Assembly: GCF_003007675.1 (NCBI RefSeq)
Contig: NZ_PXNP01000023.1
Span: forward strand, 186,001-250,000
Reading direction: 5' to 3'
Length of the DNA: 64,000 bases
Source: Marinobacter fuscus
Lineage (GTDB): Bacteria; Pseudomonadota; Gammaproteobacteria; Pseudomonadales; Oleiphilaceae
Part shown: positions 34,480 through 44,971 of the stretch, piece by piece
Position numbering within the stretch: position 1 is the first letter of the stretch
Layout of the letters: each line of letters begins with the position of its first letter
The notes under the pieces: model-generated
Told to the model about the DNA's origin: nothing
Database searches by the model: none
What the model saw: only the letters and a program-made list of their open reading frames with translations
Position numbers and translations under genes: made by a program

Positions 34480-37155
34480 GTGTCTGCGTCAATTCAGAAG
34501 GAACTCAATGTGACCGAACTGCATCCGGATCTCCGTGAAAACGTGCGCTTGCTGGGGGAATTGCTGGGTAAGAGCATTCTCCAGTATCCAGGCCAGGCGT
34601 GTTTTGATCGAATTGAGGAAATCCGGGCGGCAGCGAAAGCCGACCGGCGCCAGGAGAGTGGCTCCGGCCAGCGACTGGTGACCTTGCTGGGGCAGCTGAG
34701 CGACGATGAGCTGTTGCCGGTCACCCGAGCCTTCAACCAGTTTCTCAATCTGGCTAATCTGGCCGAGCAGTACCATGGGATTCGCCGCAAGCAGGGCCAT
34801 GCTTCGGATCTGATGGTGGAGTCCCTGGATGACGTGTTCTCTCGCCTGAAACAGGGCGGGATCGATCCAGAGGAGCTGCACCGCCGGGTTGCCGACCTGC
34901 AGGTGGAGTTTGTGCTTACCGCGCACCCCACCGAAGTCGCCCGGCGCACCCTGATACTGAAATACGATGAAATGTCGGATTGCCTTGCCCGGCTCGATCA
35001 CGAGGATCTCCTGGCGTCTGAGCGGGAAGAGTTGGTTAGCAGGCTTGGCCAGCTGATTACCGAAGCCTGGCACACCGACGAAATTCGCCATGAACGGCCC
35101 ACCGCGGTCGACGAGGCGAAATGGGGCTTCGCGGTGATCGAAAACAGCCTCTGGCAAGCCCTGCCCACGTTTCTCCGCCAACTGGACAGCTCGCTGATCG
35201 ACGCCACCGGGCAGGGCCTTCCGCTGCAGGCTTCACCGGTGCGGGTGGCGTCCTGGATGGGGGGCGACCGGGACGGCAACCCCAATGTCACCCACGACGT
35301 TACCCGACAGGTGTTTCTGCTTGGCCGCTGGATGGCAGCCGACCTGTACCTTCGGGATATCCGCTCGTTGCGGGCAGAATTGTCCATGTGGCAGGCCAGC
35401 GATGAATTGCGACAACAGGTTGGCGACAGTCGGGAACCCTATCGTGAAGTGTTGGCAGGCTTGCGCGACCGGTTGATCAAAACCCGGGACTGGGCCGAAG
35501 CCCGGGTGCGCGGCGAGGCGGCCGATGACGCGGGCATCCTGTTCGAAAAAGAAGACCTCACCGAACCTCTGGAGCTGTGTTACCGGTCGCTGGTGGACTG
35601 CGGCATGGAAGCCATCGCCAACGGTCCATTACTGGATACCATTCGTCGGGCCCATACCTTTGGCTTGCCACTGATTCGTCTGGATATCCGCCAGGAGGCC
35701 GCCCGCCATACCGAAGCGGTAGCAGAGATTGTCGACTATCTGGGCCTTGGTGATTATCAGACCTGGAGCGAAAAAGAGAAGCAGGCCTTTCTGATCAAGG
35801 AGCTGCGCGGGCGGCGCCCGCTGGTGCCCCGCAACTGGGAGCCTTCCGAGCCGGTGCGGGAAGTGCTGGCCACCTGTGAAGTGGTTGCCCGGCAGACGCC
35901 CGAGGCTCTGGGTTCCTATGTGATTTCCATGGCCAGCAAACCCTCGGATGTACTGCATGTGATTCTTTTGTTGCGGGAAGCAGGCATGACTTTCCCGATG
36001 CGAGTGGTACCGCTGTTCGAGACCCTGGATGATTTACGCCAGGCACCCGACAGTATGGCTGCGCTCTACGAAGTGGACTGGTATCGGGATTATTGCCGGG
36101 GCCGTCAGGAAGTGATGATCGGCTACTCGGACTCCTCCAAGGATGCCGGCCAGCTGATGGCTGCCTGGGCCCAGTATCAGGCACAGGAACAATTGACCAA
36201 AGTGGCCAGTCAGCATGGCATTCACCTGACCCTGTTTCATGGCCGGGGTGGCACCGTCGGCCGCGGCGGCGGGCCCGCCAACCGGGCGATTCTGTCGCAG
36301 CCGCCCGGGTCGGTAAACGGCAGTTTCCGGATTACCGAGCAGGGTGAGATGATCCGCTTCAAATTCGGGCTGCCCAGGCTGGCCGTGCAGAGTCTCACGC
36401 TCTACACCACGGCGGTGATTGAGGCGACGCTGGCGCCGCCCCCTGCGCCGGAGGATAGCTGGCGCGAAACCATGGACTGGCTGACCGAAAAGTCCCTGGC
36501 GGCCTACCGCTCTGTGGTTCGCGAGAATCCGGATTTTGTACCCTATTTCCGGCAAGTGACACCGGAAACTGCGCTGGGCAAGCTGGCACTGGGTAGTCGG
36601 CCAGCCCGACGCAAACCCACCGGCGGTGTCGAAAGCCTGCGCGCCATCCCGTGGATTTTTGCCTGGACCCAGATGCGCCTGATGCTGCCAAGCTGGCTGG
36701 GCAGTGATGTTGCGTTGGAAGACGCGGCCCGGGATGGCCGGTTGCCGCAGATGCGGGAAATGATGCAGGGCTGGCCGTTCTTCCGAACTTACGTGGATAT
36801 GCTGGAGATGGTGTTGGCGAAAGCAGATCTTCGCATTGCCAGCTATTACGAACAAACACTGGTGACCGATCCGGTGCTGCAGACTCTGGGCAAAAGCTTG
36901 CGGGAACGGCTGGATGGCTGTGTCGATCGGCTGCTGGAACTCAAGGAGCAGGCCGAATTGCTGGAGCATGAGCCGGTGTTCGCCCACTCCATGAAAGTGC
37001 GTAATCCCTATACAGACCCTTTGCACTATTTGCAGGCCGAGTTGCTTCGCCGCGATCGTGACAACGAAGCTCGGGGAGAGGTGGCGGATCGGGTGGAGCG
37101 CGCCCTGAAGGTCACTATGGCGGGCATATCCGCCGGTATGCGAAATACCGGTTAA
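34480..37155 (+). CDS. ppc: Phosphoenolpyruvate carboxylase
   Basis: Carboxylates PEP to oxaloacetate, refilling the TCA cycle. The 891-residue protein has both family signatures: VLTAHPTEVARRTL (about residues 145-158, catalytic His) and MIGYSDSSKDAG (~545-556), plus the mobile loop FHGRGGTVGRGGGP and the GDRDGNPNVT motif. It starts at GTG 34480, 43 bases after mazG. The C-terminus ends MAGISAGMRNTG, as expected. Length is standard. Confidence 0.97.
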   Translation: MSASIQKELNVTELHPDLRENVRLLGELLGKSILQYPGQACFDRIEEIRAAAKADRRQESGSGQRLVTLLGQLSDDELLPVTRAFNQFLNLANLAEQYHGIRRKQGHASDLMVESLDDVFSRLKQGGIDPEELHRRVADLQVEFVLTAHPTEVARRTLILKYDEMSDCLARLDHEDLLASEREELVSRLGQLITEAWHTDEIRHERPTAVDEAKWGFAVIENSLWQALPTFLRQLDSSLIDATGQGLPLQASPVRVASWMGGDRDGNPNVTHDVTRQVFLLGRWMAADLYLRDIRSLRAELSMWQASDELRQQVGDSREPYREVLAGLRDRLIKTRDWAEARVRGEAADDAGILFEKEDLTEPLELCYRSLVDCGMEAIANGPLLDTIRRAHTFGLPLIRLDIRQEAARHTEAVAEIVDYLGLGDYQTWSEKEKQAFLIKELRGRRPLVPRNWEPSEPVREVLATCEVVARQTPEALGSYVISMASKPSDVLHVILLLREAGMTFPMRVVPLFETLDDLRQAPDSMAALYEVDWYRDYCRGRQEVMIGYSDSSKDAGQLMAAWAQYQAQEQLTKVASQHGIHLTLFHGRGGTVGRGGGPANRAILSQPPGSVNGSFRITEQGEMIRFKFGLPRLAVQSLTLYTTAVIEATLAPPPAPEDSWRETMDWLTEKSLAAYRSVVRENPDFVPYFRQVTPETALGKLALGSRPARRKPTGGVESLRAIPWIFAWTQMRLMLPSWLGSDVALEDAARDGRLPQMREMMQGWPFFRTYVDMLEMVLAKADLRIASYYEQTLVTDPVLQTLGKSLRERLDGCVDRLLELKEQAELLEHEPVFAHSMKVRNPYTDPLHYLQAELLRRDRDNEARGEVADRVERALKVTMAGISAGMRNTG

Positions 37156-37170
37156 TGTGCATAATAGCGC

Positions 37171-37188
37171 CGGGGCGGGAACGCCCCG
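37171..37188 (+). terminator. Hairpin after ppc (possible terminator)
   Basis: CGGGGCG (37171-37177) and CGCCCCG (37182-37188) form a perfect 7-bp stem with a GGAA loop, 15 bases after the ppc stop. There is no T-run, so it may be only a 3'-end stabiliser or a weak terminator. It is also just ahead of the next gene's ribosome-binding site. Confidence 0.4.
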
Positions 37189-37214
37189 ACCATTCATCAT
37201 AAGGAGTCTGCTGC

Positions 37215-38585
37215 TTGGCACTGTCGGAGAGACTGGCGCGCTTTTTCGCCCGCAAAGGCATTGAATACCAGCACCTGGAAGTAGACACAGCGGCCAGCCT
37301 GGATGCCGCCGTGCTGGCCTCGGGCAAGCCCCAGCATGATTTCATCAAGGCTACTCTGCTGATCGATATCAGCGGGGTGGTGATGGCTGTTCATCGCTTC
37401 GACAGCACGCTGGATATGGATGCCATACACCAGATTACCGGGCGACGCTTGCAGCCTTTGACCGCCCGGCAGACCGCCCGCCTGTTCGGTGATTGTGATT
37501 CCGGCTTCGTACCGCCGGTTGGTAGTGCCTGGGATTTGCAAATTCTTCTGGATGACGATGTGGTTGATGCGGAGCGGGTGATGTTCACGGGCGGCACCGA
37601 TCACAGTCTGGTAGAAATGGATGGTCGGGCGTTTCGTCTGGCGAACGCCGGTGCCCGCAAGGCCCACCTGGTGATCCGTGGGCCGAACTCCACTGGCCGC
37701 GAGGCATTAACTCTGGAAGAAGTGGCCGACAAGCTGCAGAAGCTGTACCGGTTGCCGCCCATGCCCGCCCTTGCTCTGCGGATTCTGAAGCTGACCGCTG
37801 ATACCGAGGCGACGGCCCGGGAACTCGCCGAGCTGATAGAATTTGACCCCAGTATGACGGCGCAGATTCTGCGTTATGCCCGTTCTGCCTTGTTCAATTA
37901 CCCCGGCCAGATAAACTCGGTGCAGGAAGCCGTTACCCGGGTGCTGGGGTTCGACCGGGTTGCCCATATTGCTTTGGGGATCGCTTCGGTGCGGGCGTTC
38001 GATGTGCCCCGCGACGGCATGCTGGGTATGGATAACTTCTGGCGACACTCCCTTTACTGCGCTGTTCTGTGCCAGAATCTTGCAGGCTATTCAGGCCGTG
38101 ACAAGGCGCTCGCCTACCTGTGCGGATTGCTGCACAACTTTGGCCTGCTTCTGGTGGGGCACTTGTTTCCGTCAGAATTTGAAGAGCTCAACGCATTGCG
38201 CAAGATCAATCCGCAGGCCAGTATGCACTCCCTGGAGCAGGAAGTGTTCGGCCACGTGGATCGGCACGATATTCTGGCGGTCGGGCACGGTGCCATTGGC
38301 GGTATCCTGCATCGTCTCTGGCAGCTGCCGGAAGCGGTTATCAAGGCAGCGGGGATGCACCAGCACCCTGGGTACCGGGGCGAACACCAGGACTATGTCC
38401 AGATGGTGCAACTGGCCAACGCTCTGCTCAAGGAGCGGGGCATTGGTGACGAACTTAATCCGGACGACATCCCCGAACTTGCCGCGGCGCTGGAACTTGA
38501 CGACAGCGTTCTGGAGCGGGTTCAGCAGGATATTGAACAGGTTTCTGCCGATCTGGATACTCTGGCGTCCTCTCTTGCAGTCTGA
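37215..38585 (+). CDS. YbaK/ProX-type editing domain fused to HDOD domain
   Basis: The 456-residue protein joins two domains not usually linked in textbook families. Residues ~5-155 resemble YbaK/EbsC Cys-tRNA deacylases, including the lysine in FIKATLL (Lys45, compare Lys46 of E. coli YbaK) and the GGTDHSLVEMD strand. Residues ~170-380 are an HDOD domain (KLYRLPPMPALALRILKL, FDPSMTAQILRYARS, VTRVLGFDRVAHIAL), with an acidic C-terminal tail. It starts at TTG 37215 with AAGGAG 8 bases ahead. Function is unknown; a tRNA-editing or aminoacyl-sensing signal protein is only a guess. Confidence 0.85.
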   Translation: MALSERLARFFARKGIEYQHLEVDTAASLDAAVLASGKPQHDFIKATLLIDISGVVMAVHRFDSTLDMDAIHQITGRRLQPLTARQTARLFGDCDSGFVPPVGSAWDLQILLDDDVVDAERVMFTGGTDHSLVEMDGRAFRLANAGARKAHLVIRGPNSTGREALTLEEVADKLQKLYRLPPMPALALRILKLTADTEATARELAELIEFDPSMTAQILRYARSALFNYPGQINSVQEAVTRVLGFDRVAHIALGIASVRAFDVPRDGMLGMDNFWRHSLYCAVLCQNLAGYSGRDKALAYLCGLLHNFGLLLVGHLFPSEFEELNALRKINPQASMHSLEQEVFGHVDRHDILAVGHGAIGGILHRLWQLPEAVIKAAGMHQHPGYRGEHQDYVQMVQLANALLKERGIGDELNPDDIPELAAALELDDSVLERVQQDIEQVSADLDTLASSLAV

Positions 38586-38617
38586 CCCCGCCTGCTCTGA
38601 CTCAGCCATCAGACTGA

Positions 38618-39433
<816 letters not shown>

Positions 39434-39466
39434 TGGTGTTCGGAGCCGCCCCGGAGGTATGAGTCT

Positions 39467-40165
39467 GTGAAATGTCTGGCACTGGATACGTCCTCTGAAG
39501 GCTGCTCCGCGGCACTCTGGCTTGATGGTCGGGTGTTTGGACGCTTTGAAATTGCCCCCCGAGGCCATACCCGCCTGCTGATGCCCATGGTGCGCGAGCT
39601 GCTTGCGGAGCAGGGGCTGAAACCTGCCGATCTTGATGCCCTGGCCTTTGCCCGTGGCCCGGGTTCCTTTACCGGAGTCCGGATCGCAACCGGGGTTGTA
39701 CAGGGCCTGGCCTGGGGGCTGGATATTCCGGTTGTCCCGGTGTCTTCACTGGCTGCTGTTGCTCTGTCTGCGATAGAGCGCTTGTCGGTTGCTGAGGGTG
39801 ACGGAATCGCCGTCGCTTTTGATGCCCGTATGGGGGAAGTCTACTGGGGGCTGTTTCGAAACCGGTCAGGTTTGCCTGTGGCGGTGGAAGACGAGCGAGT
39901 GTGCCCCCCGGATGCCGTTACCCTGCCAGCAGAGGATGGTTGCCAGTGGTACGGCGCCGGAAAAGGCTGGGCGCTGAAAGATGCCATGCCAGCCGGGTGG
40001 GTGAACCGGTTTGTCGGAATAGATGACACGCTGCTACCGGCAGCCGAGAGCGTGGTTCGCCTGGCGATACCTGTTGCAGAGCGGGGGTTGGCGGTGCCTG
40101 CGGAACAGGCCCAGCCGAAATATGTCCGGGATGAAGTCACCTGGAAAAAGCTGCCTGGGCGATAG
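39467..40165 (+). CDS. tsaB: tRNA t6A37 modification protein TsaB
   Basis: Scaffold subunit that pairs with TsaD and TsaE to form threonylcarbamoyl-adenosine at position 37 of ANN-reading tRNAs. The 232-residue protein has the actin-like ASKHA fold: LALDTSSEGCSAALWL at the N-terminus and FARGPGSFTGVRIATGVVQGLAWGL at about residues 62-86. It starts at GTG 39467 with GGAGG about 10 bases upstream, 33 bases after adk. Confidence 0.95.
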   Translation: MKCLALDTSSEGCSAALWLDGRVFGRFEIAPRGHTRLLMPMVRELLAEQGLKPADLDALAFARGPGSFTGVRIATGVVQGLAWGLDIPVVPVSSLAAVALSAIERLSVAEGDGIAVAFDARMGEVYWGLFRNRSGLPVAVEDERVCPPDAVTLPAEDGCQWYGAGKGWALKDAMPAGWVNRFVGIDDTLLPAAESVVRLAIPVAERGLAVPAEQAQPKYVRDEVTWKKLPGR

Positions 40166-40263
40166 ACGCTGGCGCACCTTTTTGACGGTGCCGCAGTTTG
40201 CATCCGCGATCAGATCTTCCATAATAGAAGTCTTCATGCCAAATACCTCCTCCAGGGTGAGTT

Positions 40264-40650
40264 ATGATCGGCGGCGTTAGCAATTCAAGTGCTTTGGCTT
40301 ACCAGAGTGGCAACAGTACTCCGGTGCGGGAACGTACCGAGGGTAGCCGTCCGCCCGAAGCCAATCCACAAGCGCTGACCCGTTCTGATGCGGCCCAACC
40401 GCTGGCTGCGCCGGTAAACGGGCGCGACACCGCACCGGAAAGCCAGCCATTACCTGGCGCAGACAGCGCACCCGAATCCCGCCGGGTCGACGCCCGGCGT
40501 GCCGCCGAAGATGTGCGGCTTGAGCGTTTTCGGGCCGATGAACTGGCGCTTCCAACGGCTCGGGCTTTGTCAGCGTTTGCTGACGTTGCCGCCGCCGGGC
40601 AGGAGTTCGAAGCCGGAGAAATTCTGACCGGCATTGATATTACGGTCTGA
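40264..40650 (+). CDS. Hypothetical protein, low-complexity, upstream of rsmJ
   Basis: I do not recognise this 128-residue protein. Residues ~15-85 are rich in Pro, Ala, Arg, Glu and Ser and look disordered; a more ordered C-terminal part runs [38 protein letters not shown]. There is no signal peptide or membrane segment. GGTGAG lies close ahead of ATG 40264. Its TGA overlaps the rsmJ ATG, so it is translated with rsmJ, which supports a real gene. Confidence 0.7.
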   Translation: MIGGVSNSSALAYQSGNSTPVRERTEGSRPPEANPQALTRSDAAQPLAAPVNGRDTAPESQPLPGADSAPESRRVDARRAAEDVRLERFRADELALPTARALSAFADVAAAGQEFEAGEILTGIDITV

Positions 40651-41474
40651 TGCCTGACTCACCAAGCCTCGTTGCACCTCCTCTCAACCAGACCCTTGCG
40701 GTTGCCCACAGTCCTCTCGCAGAGCCGGGCGAGGCCCGCGCGCTTGCCCGGCAACTGGGTCTTGACTGGCTGGGCGTGGTAAAGCCAAAGCAGGTTCGGG
40801 GCTACAACATGGTGCTGTTTATGGATGATCAGGGCCTGGCACTTCAGCAAACCGGAAAAGGAGCTCCCGGTCCGGTGCGGGCCGAATTTGTAACCGGAAA
40901 AATGGGTTATCGCCGCGAGCACGGCGGTGGCGCAGGGCAGTTGGTCGCCAGAGCGGTGGGCCTGCAAAAGACCAGAGCATCTCTGCATGTTCTGGATGCT
41001 ACCGCCGGGCTGGGGCAGGACGCGTTTGTGCTGGCATCGCTGGGTTGCACGGTCACCCTGTTCGAGCGCAATCCGGTGATTCACGCGCTGCTGGCCGACG
41101 GCCTCTATCGTGCGGCGCTCAATCCGGACTGTGCTCCGATTGTCGCCCGAATGGCCCTGAACCCTGGCAGTTCGATTGATTGGATGGCGAGCGCAGGTGC
41201 TGGCGCCGCAGATGTCGTCTATTTGGATCCAATGTTTCCACATCGGGACAAGTCAGCGTTGGTAAAAAAAGAAATGCAGCTGTTCCGCCAGGTGGTGGGC
41301 GATGATGATGACGCCAGCCGCCTTCTGGGCGCTGGTCTGGCCTGCGCCCGTTACCGGGTGGTTGTCAAACGCCCCCGAAAAGCCCCCACGCTGGAGGGGC
41401 CGGAGCCTGCCACCCGGGTTGAAGGCAAGAGCAGTCGTTACGATATCTACCCCCTGCAGGCCCTGCCAGCCTGA
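40650..41474 (+). CDS. rsmJ: 16S rRNA (guanine-1516-N2)-methyltransferase
   Basis: SAM-dependent enzyme that methylates G1516 of 16S rRNA. The 274-residue protein has the SAM-binding motif [20 protein letters not shown] at about residues 112-131, and the motif [11 protein letters not shown] near residue 190. The C-terminal [13 protein letters not shown]...[10 protein letters not shown] is typical of the family (YhiQ). The start ATG 40650 overlaps the previous stop by one base. It converges with plsB, 22 bases away. Confidence 0.95.
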   Translation: MPDSPSLVAPPLNQTLAVAHSPLAEPGEARALARQLGLDWLGVVKPKQVRGYNMVLFMDDQGLALQQTGKGAPGPVRAEFVTGKMGYRREHGGGAGQLVARAVGLQKTRASLHVLDATAGLGQDAFVLASLGCTVTLFERNPVIHALLADGLYRAALNPDCAPIVARMALNPGSSIDWMASAGAGAADVVYLDPMFPHRDKSALVKKEMQLFRQVVGDDDDASRLLGAGLACARYRVVVKRPRKAPTLEGPEPATRVEGKSSRYDIYPLQALPA

Positions 41475-41496
41475 GCCTGTTTATACCGGAAGCAGG

Positions 41497-43968
41497 TCAG
41501 GCATCCATCATCGTGACCTGCTGGATTGCCTGTCTCTTCTCAACGCTCAGAACGAGGCGGGCATCTTCTGCCACCTCATCCAGCCCCTCTCCGTAGCAAA
41601 GACGATCATTGTTGTCTGTCGTCAGAACGCCGTTTTTCTGCATATTGGCAATGAAGCTGCGGAACAGGGTCTTGTCGAAAAATTCCGGTGCATTCAGCCC
41701 GAACAGGATGGACATGCGTTCTGCCAGAAGCGTGCTTTGTTCTTCGAGCTCGGCTGCGGTAAGGGCACCTGAGCCGTACTTTCTGAGGATGCCAAGGGTG
41801 ATGTGATAACGCTCCAGTGTCTGAATCACGAAGCGTGACAGAATCCGGGCCCGGAGCATGGCTTCGGTGCCATCTTCCGGGCGGCTCAGGCGGTCATCGT
41901 CCAGTGCCAGCAGCAGCCCCTTCTCCAGCAACACGTCGATCCACTGATTGATCACGCCGTCCACGTCGCCCTGCGGGTACTGCAGAAACAGTTCCGACTG
42001 CAGGTAGGGGTAGGCCACACTGACCAGAAAGACGATTTTGTCCCGGCGCAGGCTGGACTTGTTCTCGAACAGGCTAACGATCAGTGCCGGCAACGCGAAC
42101 AGATGCTGGATATTGTTCCTGTAGTAGGTCATCAGAATGGCATTGGAGCCTTCCAGTCCGATGATGTCGCCGAGTTTCTGCGGCTGCCGGGTTACCAGCC
42201 CCATGGCTTCGCAGTAGGCCAGCCAGTCTTTGCCGTCGCCCTCGGGCAGGGTAACGGTCTCGGCGTAGGGGTAGCTGCGCAGAAGGTCAGCGTAGTTGTC
42301 CATCAGCCGTATTAGCTGGCCTTCGTCCATTGCCATGCGCTCGGTGCCAAGCAAAACCGTTGCCGCCATACCGATGGGGTTAACCGCCACCGATGCGTTG
42401 ATTGTGCTGGCGACGCGCTGGGCCAGGTTGTCGACGGCGGAGTTTAGCCACGCGGGCCGATACTCGGCATCGTAGGCTTCTTGGCGCCAACTGTCATGAA
42501 CCTCGTCGAGGACATCGGCAAGAACAATGGGTTTGCCGAAGTTTACCGCCACCCGACCGAAGGAGTTGGTCAGTTTGCGGGCAGTTCTTGCCAGCCCCAG
42601 CACGCTTTCTTTCTGCTTTTTCTTACCCCGGAGTTCGCCCAGATAGGAACGGCCTTCCATCACCTTTTCATAGCCGATGTAAACCGGCACGAAAACGATG
42701 GGTTTACGGTGATCCCGAAGGAAACTGCGGATAGTCATCGACAGCATGCCGGGTCTTGGCGGCAGCATGCGGCCGGTTCGGGACCGGCCGCCCTCAACAA
42801 AATATTCGACCGAATAGCCGCGGGTAAACATCACGTGCATGTATTCGTTGAACACGGTGGCATACAGTGGGTTGTCCCTGAAGCTCCGGCGCATGAAAAA
42901 GGCCCCGCCCCTGCGCAGAATCGGGCCGACTATCGGCATGTTCAGGTTAATACCGGCGGCAATATGCGGTGGCATCAATCCGTTCTTGTAGAGCACGTAG
43001 GACAGTAGCAGGTAGTCGATATGGGAGCGGTGGCAGGGCACATAAACCACAGCGCTGTCCTGGGCAGCTTCTTTGGCAACCTGAATGTTATTGACGGCAA
43101 TGCCCTTGTAGATCCGGTTCCAGAGCCAGGCCAGTACCAGTTCCATAAAGCGAATGGTGACAATCGACATGCTGGCGGCAATTTCATCAGCGTATTTGTA
43201 GGCCTTCAGCCGCACTTTTTCAGGTGGTGTGTCAGTTTGTGCAGCGGTTTCCCGGATGGCCTCCTTGACCGCCTGGGTGCGAATCAGGCCGCCAACCAGA
43301 GTGCGGCGATGGGATAAATCCGGCCCCAGCACAGCCTGACGGACACGCCGGAAGTGTGTACGCAATATTCTGGCCAGTTTGCGGTTGGCTTTCTGCTCGT
43401 TGTCGCGGTACTCGTCGATCACCTGCTTCAGGGATACCGGCTGGTTGAACTGAACATAGGTGTTGCGCCCGTGTACCAGAATGATCAGAAACTTCTGCAA
43501 GCGACCCGCAACAGACCAGGTGTCGGAAAGCACAAGCTTGACCAGGGATTTTTCCTTGTCCGGCGAGCGGCCCCAGAACAGTGACACCGGTACAATTTGA
43601 ACGTCCTGTTCCGGATGCTCAAGGCCAAAAGTAACCAGATCGGTAAACTCCCGGGTCGGCACCGGCTTCTGGCGGCCGCCCCTGAACAGCCCACCGATGC
43701 GTTTGTAGAGAAAGAAAAACGAATGCGAGGGTGCGTTTTTTACCGGTAAGGCGTTGGTGCCGCCGGGCAGTCTGGCCCGGATGACCTCTTGCTCCAGCAC
43801 CAGGCGGCTGGACAGGGAGCTGAACTGAAGCACGTAGCAAACCGGCTTTTCAGGATCCAGGCCCAGGGCCTGCAGCGTATTGCCGCTGACATCGGTTCTG
43901 ACCCACAGAAACAGGATTTTGCGAAAAAGGGACAGGATCAGGCTGCGAATTCCCCGATAAAGGCGCAT
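41497..43968 (-). CDS. plsB: Glycerol-3-phosphate acyltransferase PlsB
   Basis: Inner-membrane enzyme that puts the first acyl chain on glycerol 3-phosphate in phospholipid synthesis. The 823-residue protein (E. coli 807) has the catalytic HX4D motif HRSHID, His313 and Asp318, then GGAFFMRRSF and the FVEGGRSRTGR glycerol-phosphate-binding block and the VPVYIGYE motif. The start is ATG 43968 (MRLYRGIRSL); the frame is open for another 384 bases upstream but that part lacks similarity and would run into nudC on the other strand. Confidence 0.96.
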   Translation of the reverse strand: MRLYRGIRSLILSLFRKILFLWVRTDVSGNTLQALGLDPEKPVCYVLQFSSLSSRLVLEQEVIRARLPGGTNALPVKNAPSHSFFFLYKRIGGLFRGGRQKPVPTREFTDLVTFGLEHPEQDVQIVPVSLFWGRSPDKEKSLVKLVLSDTWSVAGRLQKFLIILVHGRNTYVQFNQPVSLKQVIDEYRDNEQKANRKLARILRTHFRRVRQAVLGPDLSHRRTLVGGLIRTQAVKEAIRETAAQTDTPPEKVRLKAYKYADEIAASMSIVTIRFMELVLAWLWNRIYKGIAVNNIQVAKEAAQDSAVVYVPCHRSHIDYLLLSYVLYKNGLMPPHIAAGINLNMPIVGPILRRGGAFFMRRSFRDNPLYATVFNEYMHVMFTRGYSVEYFVEGGRSRTGRMLPPRPGMLSMTIRSFLRDHRKPIVFVPVYIGYEKVMEGRSYLGELRGKKKQKESVLGLARTARKLTNSFGRVAVNFGKPIVLADVLDEVHDSWRQEAYDAEYRPAWLNSAVDNLAQRVASTINASVAVNPIGMAATVLLGTERMAMDEGQLIRLMDNYADLLRSYPYAETVTLPEGDGKDWLAYCEAMGLVTRQPQKLGDIIGLEGSNAILMTYYRNNIQHLFALPALIVSLFENKSSLRRDKIVFLVSVAYPYLQSELFLQYPQGDVDGVINQWIDVLLEKGLLLALDDDRLSRPEDGTEAMLRARILSRFVIQTLERYHITLGILRKYGSGALTAAELEEQSTLLAERMSILFGLNAPEFFDKTLFRSFIANMQKNGVLTTDNNDRLCYGEGLDEVAEDARLVLSVEKRQAIQQVTMMDA

Positions 43969-44134
43969 AAAAAGCGTACTCCGGTGCTCGAAACAGGCGC
44001 CAAGTTTAACGGGTTGGGGCAGGTGCGGAAAGCCACCCGTCCATTCTTGCCAGTGAATGTGATGTGGTACATTCAGCGGACTCGACAAGCCCCGGGAAAA
44101 ACGACGGGCAGGTGCAACAAACAATGGGGTGGGT

Positions 44135-44971
44135 ATGACTGACACAACAGCAATGTGGACTCCCGGCTGGCATGAGAACTCTCCGGAGCAAGATGATCTG
44201 GTGCTTGCCTTTGCTGGCAGTAGTATTTTGAAGCCCGCCGATAGCTGGTTTTTGCGCTGGGGTGGGCCGGAAATGGGTGACAGCCGCCCTGAAGCCCTGT
44301 CGTTGGGGCATTGGAACGACAAGCCGGTGTTCGTGACAATGTTGCCAGACACCGGTTTGCCTGGAATGCAAACCCTGTCATTGCGGGATGCGATGCTGAC
44401 CAGGCCGGATGCGCCCGCGGCGTTGTTAAGTACAGGGTTTCAGGTTTGGCAGTGGTGGCAGGATCACCGTTTTTGTGGCCGGTGTGGCGAACGCACTGGC
44501 GCGCACCCCCGGGAGCGGGCGCGTTGGTGCGGTCGGTGTAACATACCCTGGTACCCGAGAATTGCACCCTGCATTATTACCGTGATCCGCGATGGCGATC
44601 GCTTTTTGCTGGCCAGGTCAGCACGGGTAACCCGCAACTTCTACAGCCTGATTGCGGGGTTTGTGGAGCCGGGAGAGAGCCTGGAGCAGACCGTTGAGCG
44701 GGAGGTAATGGAAGAAACCGGCCTGGAAGTGACGAACATCCGCTATCAGTCATCCCAGCCTTGGCCGTTTCCGCATCAGTTAATGGCCGGTTTCTTTGCT
44801 GACTACAAGGCCGGTGAGCTGCGCCTGCAGGAAGATGAGCTGGCTGATGCGGGCTGGTTTACCGTGGATGATCACCCGCCGATTCCGGGCCAGACAACGA
44901 TTGCCGGGCAGTTGATCAATGCCATGAAAGCCGAGATCCGGGGCCAGTCTATGGCTAGAAGCGATGCCTGA
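44135..44971 (+). CDS. nudC: NADH pyrophosphatase / RNA deNADding enzyme NudC
   Basis: Nudix hydrolase that splits NADH and removes NAD caps from RNA. The 278-residue protein has a four-cysteine zinc ribbon (Cys114, Cys117, Cys132, Cys135), the Nudix box GFVEPGESLEQTVEREVMEETGLE in order (about residues 171-194), and the NADH-specific SQPWPFPHQLM motif. ATG 44135 is preferred over GTG 44129. It overlaps murI by 8 bases and is divergent from plsB. Confidence 0.95.
   Translation: MTDTTAMWTPGWHENSPEQDDLVLAFAGSSILKPADSWFLRWGGPEMGDSRPEALSLGHWNDKPVFVTMLPDTGLPGMQTLSLRDAMLTRPDAPAALLSTGFQVWQWWQDHRFCGRCGERTGAHPRERARWCGRCNIPWYPRIAPCIITVIRDGDRFLLARSARVTRNFYSLIAGFVEPGESLEQTVEREVMEETGLEVTNIRYQSSQPWPFPHQLMAGFFADYKAGELRLQEDELADAGWFTVDDHPPIPGQTTIAGQLINAMKAEIRGQSMARSDA

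Noticed and set aside
43969..44352. N-terminal extension of plsB
   Set aside because: The extra 128 codons show no PlsB similarity and run under the nudC coding region on the other strand.
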